The notes beneath the pieces are model-generated. The model had not been told where the DNA came from, did not search any database, and saw nothing but the letters and a program-made list of their open reading frames with translations. DNA of 14,000 bases from an uncultured Bacteroidales bacterium (lineage in GTDB: Bacteria > Bacteroidota > Bacteroidia > Bacteroidales > Paludibacteraceae), in NCBI GenBank assembly GCA_937910305.1, contig CALEPS010000013.1:1-14000 (forward strand), in the 5' to 3' direction. Positions 9,701 to 14,000 of the stretch are shown here, one piece after another; position 1 is the stretch's first letter; each line of letters opens with the position of its first letter. The position numbers were made by a program, and so were the translations under genes.

Positions 9701-10711
9701 GAGACATACCGTCTCTTTGAGAACGAATACACCGAGGCGGGAGAATATCACGTAACCCATCCTAACGCATGGGGATGCGAGGTGAACTATCATCTGACGC
9801 TCCGCGCTATCCCTCCCACGCGCGTTACGCTTGCGCCAGAACCTGTTTGTATCAATGAAGCAGGACAAGATTTCACCTACACTATCCGATATACCTATTC
9901 CGGCGAGTTCCAACCTCTCAGTTATACCATCCGGTATGACTCCCTCGCACAGAAAGCCGGTTTCGAGGACCAAGAAAAGATAGATATGCAGGACGGGCTT
10001 GTAGCCGGCACGGAATATGAGCTATACATCCCTACTCCGCGTATTGACGTAAAGGAGAAATACCCGAGACCCGACCATTATCATGCTACTATCGCCTTCG
10101 AGAACGGAGTCTGTCTGTCCGACAGCCTTATGACCTTCCCGATGGAGATCACCATGAGTTATCCGAACTGGCTTCTGGAACAGCGTCACGGAGATGTCAT
10201 AGCCATCCTCAATGACACGTACAACGGAGGATATACATGGACCGAATATCAGTGGTACGAAGGCGACTCCATGCTTATAGGTCAGACCAGACCATACCTC
10301 CACATCCCGACGGGTCTGACGCCAGGCGCTTACTATCATGTCGAACTCACACGAACCGACGAGACAGAGGCATTCCCGACATGCGAGATACAGGCAGTAG
10401 CGAACCCGATCAACAATGATTTTGCTCCTACAATGGGTTACCTGTCCGTCACACCTACTTGTGTTGTTACAGGGCATCCCGTCATTTATATCCTCTCGCG
10501 CAAAGACGGCACTTATCGTGTCACCACGGCGGACGGACACCTCGTTTCAGACGGTGTATTCCGGGCGGATGTGACCGAACTATCCTTGCCGGCTGTGACA
10601 GGTATGTATATTGTCCAACTATGGTCCAACGACACACCGGAGGAACCCTATAGAGCTATTAAAGTATTAGTAAGAGAACAATGTCCCAACTGCGATCCAT
10701 CATCCTTCTAA
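3785..10711 (+). CDS. Giant secreted repeat protein: IgGFc-binding-like N-terminus, CDS repeats, T9SS-type C-terminus
   Basis: This 2308-residue protein is probably displayed on the cell surface or released, with an adhesin-like role; its ligand is unknown. A signal peptide (MKQLRHIALLLSLAACWCGSVWG) is followed from about residue 36 to 490 by a region resembling the IgGFc-binding N-terminal domain: TEGREFFVAWLPNG, ADQPIAVWSGN, AYDQLLPVTKWGQNFIVP and VALEDNTVVTV. From about 712 to 2000 there are about 18 repeats of 50-100 residues, each ending in a form of GCDSVxxLxLxV; fourteen keep Cys-Asp-Ser exactly. Many repeats also carry a D-T-I-C cysteine, which suggests one disulfide per unit. The last 90 residues (GTYRV, DGHLVSDGVF, LPAVTGMYIVQLW, AIKVLV) look like a T9SS type A sorting domain, followed by an odd tail QCPNCDPSSF. 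It overlaps the genes on both sides. Binding of IgG is not implied. Confidence 0.9.
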   Translation: MKQLRHIALLLSLAACWCGSVWGQTVKQLPEVTSTEGREFFVAWLPNGDRTPQSPDLRLQLLASSRKFNNIQVEYPDGTVESYDINPGETTEIIITPQSVYWDASAAEEETPVRKGIRVYSLNDEKFTLYSTSQYGSQDVFSLDGAHILPVEALGTEYMVMNAEGDNTATEFVLMSTKPGVTHVTINLKVNSRLGNTQQLSVDLYDSKQIYIVRSMPHDPDDMTTNIDLSGSTICADQPIAVWSGNQDGLVPYRGGLSTNHAYDQLLPVTKWGQNFIVPMTAQNMQNNMVRFVALEDNTVVTVKRNNVNMPNTPVTLNSGDVFSQTMTQSTGNPNPQTSSLYITADKPIQVYLYSSSAGMNTWYDDFGVDHLPGNPSMTLIPPLEFLTDTTIVSTFNGGAGTFAHEINIWALTSKTNTIKLDDQVMTGWRTVPGNTNYSQNTCPITAGTHTITAPSKCFSGYMYGIDEALAYLYPIGYDYTPHPDSLFLLDNYEQYTIHTSEWNRKAVSNTEGGWFLDKVLQSDDTYLLDSIFVCDSTILNFPIKTYSPWYKVRWEIEGSIQGAGYFDPPQEQFADLVSRPQLEHQFTLLPEEVNKEPFEDFEVRGILIRKPIFCDIPEDKWERDTFNTVVRVMRQYNDTTWRAICVGDTVEFFRDTVWKVNPRTITGKPVEGQDFVMQISIFNDTTNNTGKGLYQYHLGAQTITRSYLSSGGCDSLSTLKLFVCSPSFEHRDTVICQDGRGRLSYGEFFKNYNNSARWPLGDTVLLDTIRAKDCMRSPEWQEFAPHCPTFNGCDSVLELHLVVKEVITNPTTANICKSQLEEMGGVYIWIEKGSGREIRRFTPEEVGWDTRKSYTDYVKYKDCEECPRGGCDSVRNTLWLQFVSNDGQQHTVHVCQGEIYQYHNQTNASAHIDFDSNGKLCNKPYVETLTVKVYGTDEDGKQVEACSFEDKVTFIVDTVYKDQMSYDTICWTPGVDGQTYQWETAATHPDYQAIPVTGEGKFTYTDVRKTKTTNCDSICILELVVGKPYTTPTVDAICDNESFEWEDTLFYGINYKGAIPAKSKKVTGTSYTSYHYLKSQYDCDSVITLSLTIHETYEALRKDTAICADQIYDFYGTLYNTPDNPWTPEGGPYELKLSTPSQHRCDSAVLHYVTVYPIYLDEWEEPDTICQVLSDAPVYYEWEGADHAEWNNRHLQRINNAGSYDLVDHLTTKHGCDSIIHRKLVVLPSHNPTFSRTMSSEDTIHWEGRIYAGSMAVFDNPDQLPVIVYTGQGPIVDSLTTTPVGTHYCDSVRTLDLKVGQVFRDTTYDATCANCGSYKWVLTSPITGANTIIEITDLPAANETRTYYDSLKTALNYDSIYVLRLTGYESHEFQSGGEVCQGDEYLWTDHMPSPTGVEHRLFYNGRPITEIPTGQHGIIQITDSMLTNAVDFVNPKTGAVKPIRCDSVWTLSLTIHPTYNNRYVDLTDPVSMASNDTISHFTQPKTLFVGYDFDFDAAGTSPAELERNYERVVYIARSEGTSHYDSVVNRSQYGCDSVHYVQINICEVKFTIKRDSIGDNYPAEAWSFGGNTAGRRHTQELLTAELFHSYDNGTPVDYSVKSGRIVREYFFIDTLQTANGCDSIVHDSVWVFPTYEFHEDAATCSNTRYDWRTKTKLNEQRTGTYYDSVNYQVGTYVFDSVYVLHLDVMPSGYWQYDTVLCMNDTIWWHYKKIYYLPGGLTYVEAEYKDESSPCGEKHHLDLTFMPYYSPSLVEYDTICQDDPYRWISPGETKEHTEAVCDGHGRTITSIPTGEPGEYIYYDSLKTKSCGCDSVYTLHLVIRPAYHFYTDTAICTGDEFEWIVKDKDGNDYTNGKTYVSDVTTHFYDTIAGYTTEGCDSTYYLHVFVDQPYEIHIDTTVCYENGHFEWRGDHGVVNYDDLVADSHNWSEPQSFFDTLRTKTTLGQCDSIRYLHLTIAPSADSAWVDTICVGETYRLFENEYTEAGEYHVTHPNAWGCEVNYHLTLRAIPPTRVTLAPEPVCINEAGQDFTYTIRYTYSGEFQPLSYTIRYDSLAQKAGFEDQEKIDMQDGLVAGTEYELYIPTPRIDVKEKYPRPDHYHATIAFENGVCLSDSLMTFPMEITMSYPNWLLEQRHGDVIAILNDTYNGGYTWTEYQWYEGDSMLIGQTRPYLHIPTGLTPGAYYHVELTRTDETEAFPTCEIQAVANPINNDFAPTMGYLSVTPTCVVTGHPVIYILSRKDGTYRVTTADGHLVSDGVFRADVTELSLPAVTGMYIVQLWSNDTPEEPYRAIKVLVREQCPNCDPSSF
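5900..9840 (+). repeat. About 18 protein-coding 'CDS' repeats within the giant gene
   Basis: The conserved end of each repeat (Cys-Asp-Ser, then a beta strand with alternating Leu/Val) starts at approximate residues 712, 793, 869, 1015, 1083, 1145, 1215, 1288, 1357, 1445, 1535, 1621, 1679, 1734, 1811, 1877, 1946 and 1997. Units near 1357, 1679, 1734 and 1997 have lost the exact Cys-Asp-Ser. Outside the short motif the repeats are strongly diverged, so they look old, not freshly amplified. TGCGACTC and TGCGACAG recur in the DNA at these places. Confidence 0.88.
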
Positions 10712-11751
10712 CCCTCTGCCTTTTATGCCTATCACCGGCAAATGCCCAGAGGCGCTACTCGGCCAATGAAAGGCACGAGAAGGAATTGGCGTCCCAACGC
10801 GGATTCTCTACCAAAGACGTAGAGAACCAGACCGACGTGCTCTTCGGTCTTCATGCTTCGCAATACTCGGGTTCGCATCATCTCATCGGCTTCTCGCTCG
10901 AAGGCTCATGGAGTTCTTTCGCCAGCAACATGCCTTCGGCAAAGATCACTCCCGGAGGAGGCGCTGCAGGATTCCATTTGCTCTATGAGTTCCAATACAG
11001 CGGGTTCATCCTTCAGACCGGTCTGGGAGTAGCCTACCAGCGCGTCTTCACAGGGGTAGCGGATACGGCGATATATCATGAACATATGACCGACACCTGG
11101 TCTTCCATCAACCCTGTTGACTTCACCCTCAAGCATGCGTTTACCGGCCGCAGGGACATGTCCCAGCAAGCCTACGGCCAGATTCCTCTATACCTCGGTT
11201 CCTATTTCTTCGGTTCACAAGGTATAGGCTATTTCCTCGCAGGAGTGCATGCCAACTATGCTTTCTGGGGTAACACGCGGCAGAACATGCTCGGCACCAC
11301 AACAGGCCAGTATGAGCGCTATGTGGGCATCTTTGAGGAAATGGACAACCATGGCTTCCGAAAGGACGTACCTATCGAGCGTTACGGAGATCAACTGAAG
11401 TTCAAATTCGATCTTATGGCTCACGCCGAGATAGGATATGAATACAACACCCGTCAGTCCGCCAAAGACTATCGTTTAAGGCCTGCAGACCGTCTTGACG
11501 GCAGAATACGCGTAGGTGCTTTCATCGATTTCGGAATGCTCAATATCTGTCCCTCCACCAAAGGGGTCTTCTATCATCTCCCCACGGAGACGATCTACGA
11601 TTTCTCCACCTACCGGATGGATCATATCTTCTCCACGGAGGACGCCAAACGTTTCTGGACCCGCAACCTCTTTGTCGGCGTCCGCGTCACCTTCCTCTTC
11701 GGTTTCCAGCCGGAAGAACACTGTATCCTCTGCGACCCATGGCGCCATTAA
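10681..11751 (+). CDS. Putative outer-membrane beta-barrel protein, partner of the giant protein
   Basis: The 356 residues start with a signal peptide (MSQLRSIILLTLCLLCLSPANA, cleavage before QRR). The rest is rich in aromatic and glycine-containing alternating strands (HLIGFSLEGSWSSF, GFHLLYEFQYSGFILQTGLGVAYQRVF, IPLYLGSYFFG, GYFLAGVHANYAFWG, IRVGAFIDFGM, LFVGVRVTFLFGF), which suits an outer-membrane barrel; the final long strand is followed by a Cys-containing tail (EEHCILCDPWRH). It starts 31 bases inside the end of the giant gene, so the two are probably translated together. By analogy with SprF/PorP proteins encoded beside T9SS adhesins, it may help to secrete or anchor the giant protein. 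However, the Asn-Pro-Ala motif typical of PorP/SprF is not seen, so the family is uncertain. Confidence 0.75.
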   Translation: MSQLRSIILLTLCLLCLSPANAQRRYSANERHEKELASQRGFSTKDVENQTDVLFGLHASQYSGSHHLIGFSLEGSWSSFASNMPSAKITPGGGAAGFHLLYEFQYSGFILQTGLGVAYQRVFTGVADTAIYHEHMTDTWSSINPVDFTLKHAFTGRRDMSQQAYGQIPLYLGSYFFGSQGIGYFLAGVHANYAFWGNTRQNMLGTTTGQYERYVGIFEEMDNHGFRKDVPIERYGDQLKFKFDLMAHAEIGYEYNTRQSAKDYRLRPADRLDGRIRVGAFIDFGMLNICPSTKGVFYHLPTETIYDFSTYRMDHIFSTEDAKRFWTRNLFVGVRVTFLFGFQPEEHCILCDPWRH

Positions 11752-12887
11752 CTCTCACGGAACTATGCGGCCTTATCGGCGAAGCGCTGGAAGAATCGCT
11801 TGCTCCGTCGTACTGGGTAAAAGCCGAGATCTCCTCCCTCTCCGAACGGGGCGGACACCTCTATCTGGATCTGGTGGACACTCCCCCTTCAGGGGGTCGG
11901 GGGGCTTCCAAGATGCGGGCTACGTGCTGGGCCGGAAACAAAGAGATGCTTCTGGCGTATTTCGAGTCCGAGACGGGTCAAGCTCTGCAACCCGGCATGT
12001 CGGTTTTAGTGGAAGTCGAGATTCAATGGCATGCCGTATACGGCCTCAGCCTCTCTATTATCGGTATTGATCCCTCTTATACCATCGGCGACATTGCGCG
12101 CCGTCGTCAGCAGACGATAGCCCAACTGAAAGCCGACGGACTACTCGATGCACAGCAGTTGTTGCCCCTCCCTACACTCATACGCCGTATAGCGGTTATC
12201 TCATCGCCACAGGCAGCCGGCTACGAAGATTTCAAACACCAACTGGATGCCTCGCCCTATCATTTTGAGACCACACTTTTTGCCGCTACCATGCAAGGCG
12301 AGACCGCCGAGAAATCCATCCTCGCCGCCCTCGAAGAGATCTTACAGTCCGAAGGACGGTCTTACAGCGCAAGCAATCCTACAGCAAAGCGGTCTTACAG
12401 CGCAAGCGATCTTTACGACGCAGTCGTCATCATCCGCGGCGGAGGCGCCACAACTGATCTCTCTTGTTTCGACAACTATACCCTCTGCGCCGTCTGTGCC
12501 CAGTTCGAACTGCCTGTTATCTCCGGCATCGGGCACACCCGGGACATCTCTATCTTAGACCTTGTGGCTCATGAATCACTCAAGACCCCTACCGCCGTAG
12601 CGGAATGGCTCATCCACCGCCTGGACGAGCAGGCGGCACGGATAGAGAACCTCTTCCTCCGGCTATCCGGAACGGCAGAGAAACAGATTCTCATTCGCCG
12701 GCATCGGATCGAGCTGCTGGAACAACGCCTCGCTGCGTGCAATCCCGAACGTATCTATCGCATGGGATACAGTCTGCTGACGAGGAACGGAAAAATCATC
12801 CGCTCTATAGCAGATATACAACCGGGCGACATCGTCACTTCGCACTTCTCCGACGGATCAATAGACCTCACTCCCATCCATGGCTAA
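11739..12887 (+). CDS. xseA: Exodeoxyribonuclease VII large subunit, with two small insertions
   Basis: ExoVII degrades single-stranded DNA into short oligonucleotides; XseA is the catalytic subunit. Visible parts are the N-terminal OB fold (YWVKAEISSLSERGGHLYLDL, ATCWAG), the nuclease core with ISSPQAAGYEDF, RGGGATTDL (from about 233), ISGIGHTRDISILDLVAHESLKTPTAVAEWL, a coiled-coil stretch, and the C-terminal MGYSLLTRNGKIIRS...GDIVTSHFSDG. Its 382 residues are at the short end of the family, mainly because the coiled coil spans only about 50 residues. Two insertions break the usual pattern: PPSGGRGAS in the OB fold, encoded by a GC-rich palindrome, and RSYSASNPTAKRSYSAS before the RGGG motif, encoded by a direct repeat. 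It overlaps the outer-membrane gene by 13 bases. No xseB follows it in the window. Confidence 0.93.
   Translation: MAPLTLTELCGLIGEALEESLAPSYWVKAEISSLSERGGHLYLDLVDTPPSGGRGASKMRATCWAGNKEMLLAYFESETGQALQPGMSVLVEVEIQWHAVYGLSLSIIGIDPSYTIGDIARRRQQTIAQLKADGLLDAQQLLPLPTLIRRIAVISSPQAAGYEDFKHQLDASPYHFETTLFAATMQGETAEKSILAALEEILQSEGRSYSASNPTAKRSYSASDLYDAVVIIRGGGATTDLSCFDNYTLCAVCAQFELPVISGIGHTRDISILDLVAHESLKTPTAVAEWLIHRLDEQAARIENLFLRLSGTAEKQILIRRHRIELLEQRLAACNPERIYRMGYSLLTRNGKIIRSIADIQPGDIVTSHFSDGSIDLTPIHG
11881..11908 (-). repeat. GC-rich palindromic repeat inserted in frame in xseA
   Basis: The reverse complement reads GAAGCCCCCC, GACCCCCTGA, AGGGGGAG. It matches the second repeat copy after comEC (2613-2638) apart from a two-base length change and a few substitutions. 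It encodes about nine extra residues in the XseA OB fold and keeps the reading frame. Confidence 0.85.
12357..12407 (+). repeat. 33-base direct repeat in xseA
   Basis: CGGTCTTACAGCGCAAGC occurs at 12357-12374 and again at 12390-12407, a period of 33 bases. Each copy encodes RSYSAS. A looser relative (CTTACAGTCC) lies just before at 12341. The repeat adds about 17 residues between the nuclease-core helix and the YDAVVIIRGGG strand, a place where XseA proteins normally have a short loop. Confidence 0.9.
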
Positions 12888-13644
12888 ACGCGACCGGCAT
12901 ATTCTGGCGAGGGAGCAGCGAGTTGGTGCTGTGGTTCTCTTTGCTATCGCTCTGGGTATCTGGCTTTTCTTCGCTATCACCGGTACTCCACAACCAACTC
13001 CTGAGGCTAAGCCAGCCAAAAAATCCTGGGCAGAACGCAAAGACTCCATCCGTCAGGCAGACTCCATGCGCTATGTGCAGTGGAAAGAGGCACGCGAAGC
13101 GCGTTATGACTCTGTCAAGCGTGCGCTGGACGCCCGCCACGAAGAGTATAAAGCAGAACTGGAACATTGGTATGACTCCGTGCGGAAAGCCGACTCTCTC
13201 TGGCGGGATTCGGTAGGCATTCATTTTGTCCGTTCCATCAAAAAAGATACTATTCTCGACCTTAATCATTGCGACACGACGGAACTGCAATTCATCCGCG
13301 GTATCGGGCGCTATACGGCGGTTCGGATCGTCGAATATCGAGAGCGATTAGGCGGCTATTACAGTCCTTCTCAACTAACCGATGAGCCATTCGCAAAACT
13401 CTCTTTGGACACCCTTCTCCTCCATTTCACGGCGGACAGCAGCGACATCCAACTTCTGCCCGTCAACACCCTCTCTGCTTCGGAGCTTTCCCGGCATCCG
13501 TATCTGCGTTTCGAGCAGGCGAAGGCTATTTATACTCTTCGCAGGAAACGCATCCGTCTCACAGATATAGACGAACTCTCTTCGCTACCCGAACTGAATG
13601 ATTCCGACCTTCTCCGCGTCGCCCCATACCTCTCTTTTGAATAG
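12880..13644 (+). CDS. Membrane-anchored helix-hairpin-helix protein, ComEA-like
   Basis: This 254-residue protein probably binds DNA without sequence preference. One membrane helix (about 15-34, VGAVVLFAIALGIWLFF) follows a short basic start, so the rest should face the periplasm. Residues 45-115 form a charged, probably coiled-coil stretch with repeated Asp-Ser-(Val/Ile/Met)-(Arg/Lys) words. Residues 125-170 hold a helix-hairpin-helix unit (LDLNHCDTTELQFIRGIGRYTAVRIVEYRERLGGYYSPSQL), and a second diverged unit (LPVNTLSASELSRHPYLRFEQAKAIYTLRR) continues to the end. This order is like ComEA, the DNA receptor of transformation, but many Bacteroidota proteins share it. The start codon overlaps the xseA stop by 8 bases. 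It appears to be the last gene of the five-gene run. Confidence 0.83.
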   Translation: MAKRDRHILAREQRVGAVVLFAIALGIWLFFAITGTPQPTPEAKPAKKSWAERKDSIRQADSMRYVQWKEAREARYDSVKRALDARHEEYKAELEHWYDSVRKADSLWRDSVGIHFVRSIKKDTILDLNHCDTTELQFIRGIGRYTAVRIVEYRERLGGYYSPSQLTDEPFAKLSLDTLLLHFTADSSDIQLLPVNTLSASELSRHPYLRFEQAKAIYTLRRKRIRLTDIDELSSLPELNDSDLLRVAPYLSFE

Positions 13645-13673
13645 CCAAACAGACGTTTTCAAAAAATGGGAAC

Positions 13674-13726
13674 TCGTAATTGAGTCGTAAATGAGTCGTA
13701 ATTGAGTCGTAAATGAGTCGTAAAAG
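13674..13726 (+). repeat. 11-base tandem array with alternating units after the operon
   Basis: Units are TCGTAATTGAG (13674), TCGTAAATGAG (13685), TCGTAATTGAG (13696), TCGTAAATGAG (13707) and a partial TCGTAAAAG (13718). The strict alternation mirrors the array at 1121-1164. The piece AGTCGTAAAT recurs at the ddl -7 box (13867-13876). The array lies 30 bases after the last stop of the operon. Confidence 0.94.
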
Positions 13727-13759
13727 TTCACTCGACAAGACCACGATGCGGCCGCGACC

Positions 13760-13773
13760 TTACCGATAGGTAA
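13760..13773. repeat. Small inverted repeat
   Basis: TTACC, loop GATA, GGTAA form a 5-base perfect hairpin, about 75 bases upstream of the ddl -33 box. It is too short to be assigned a role; it could be a protein site or chance. Confidence 0.4.
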
Positions 13774-13791
13774 CAGATGCAAAGAATGGGA

Positions 13792-13820
13792 AAAATCGTT
13801 CTTCGGGGCGATTTTCTGTT
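13792..13820 (+). terminator. Intrinsic terminator with a UUCG tetraloop
   Basis: The arm AAAATCGTTC (13792-13801) pairs over ten positions, including two G-U pairs, with GGGCGATTTT (13806-13815) around the loop TTCG. A C(UUCG)G loop is one of the most stable RNA tetraloops. T-rich sequence follows (TTTTCTGTTT). It lies 147 bases after the last stop of the five-gene run and just before the ddl promoter. The flanking A and T runs could also let it act on the other strand. Confidence 0.82.
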
Positions 13821-13846
13821 TCCAGACACAATTTTTTCGATTTTTA

Positions 13847-13878
13847 TTTGCATATATCAGAAAAAAGTCGTAAATTTG
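13847..13878 (+). promoter_or_regulatory. Bacteroides-type promoter for ddl
   Basis: TTTG (13847-13850), a 20-base spacer and TAAATTTG (13871-13878) match the Bacteroidota housekeeping consensus in both boxes. The ddl start codon is 25 bases downstream of the -7 box, giving a short leader. Confidence 0.88.
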
Positions 13879-13903
13879 CAAGGTTTTTAGTTTTTGCATT
13901 CAA

Positions 13904-14000
13904 ATGAAAAGAAATATAGCCATTATCGCGGGAGGCGACAGCAGCGAACATGACGTGTCGCTCCGTTCCGCAGCCGGTTTGTACTCCTTCATGGACAAGG
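13904..14000 (+). CDS. ddl: D-alanine--D-alanine ligase, N-terminal part (3' end outside window)
   Basis: Ddl joins two D-alanines using ATP in the cytosol, making the dipeptide for peptidoglycan precursors. Only 32 codons are present. They read MKRNIAIIAGGDSSEHDVSL then RSAAGLYSFMDK, matching the start of Ddl proteins: a first beta strand, the GG(D/x)SSEHxVSLxSA loop with the conserved Glu (residue 15) that contacts the first D-Ala, then a helix. It has its own promoter and lies beyond a terminator, so it is a separate transcription unit from the genes upstream. The rest of the enzyme lies past the window edge. Confidence 0.93.
   Translation, partial: MKRNIAIIAGGDSSEHDVSLRSAAGLYSFMDK

Noticed and set aside
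10681..11751. Naming the outer-membrane gene as SprF/PorP
   Set aside because: Position and barrel-like pattern suit it, but the typical N-terminal Asn-Pro-Ala motif is missing, so the name was not applied.

Overview
The window looks like chromosomal DNA from a Bacteroidota bacterium, most likely of the order Bacteroidales. The reasons are two promoters of the Bacteroides type (TTTG or TTG, 20 bases, TAnnTTTG), secreted proteins with type IX secretion (T9SS)-like C-terminal tails, an IgGFc-binding-like giant surface protein with 'CDS' repeats, and a D-Ala-D-Ala ligase start typical of that phylum. Assignments come from reading motifs by eye. No database search was run.

Layout, all genes on the + strand. 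(1) 2-382: C-terminal part of an OmpR-type response regulator, cut by the window edge. (2) 431-1075: rpe, ribulose-phosphate 3-epimerase. (3) 1076-1387: a 312-base gap filled mainly by short tandem repeats. (4) 1388-2602: a reduced ComEC/Rec2 channel protein whose first codons come from a 12-base repeat and whose last codons come from a GC-rich palindromic repeat. (5) 2684-2714: a Bacteroides-type promoter. (6) 2742-13644: five genes that each overlap the next: a small secreted protein, a 2308-residue secreted repeat protein, an outer-membrane protein, xseA, and a membrane-anchored helix-hairpin-helix protein resembling ComEA. (7) 13645-13903: an 11-base tandem array, a UUCG-loop terminator and a second promoter. 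(8) 13904-14000: start of ddl.

The most unusual part is the five-gene run. It seems to be one transcription unit, with one promoter at the front, overlaps of 4, 31, 13 and 8 bases, and one strong terminator 147 bases after the last stop. It joins a T9SS-type giant adhesin-like protein and an outer-membrane partner to two DNA-acting proteins, ExoVII large subunit and a ComEA-like protein, just downstream of comEC. The giant protein and the outer-membrane protein end in similar C-x-x-C-D-P tails, which suggests a functional pair or a shared origin of the 3' ends.

A second theme is short repeats: three different 7-base families, two 11-base arrays with alternating units, one 12-base array, and a GC-rich palindromic element. 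The palindrome occurs at the comEC end and, inverted and in frame, inside xseA. Several of these repeats have been absorbed into coding sequence.
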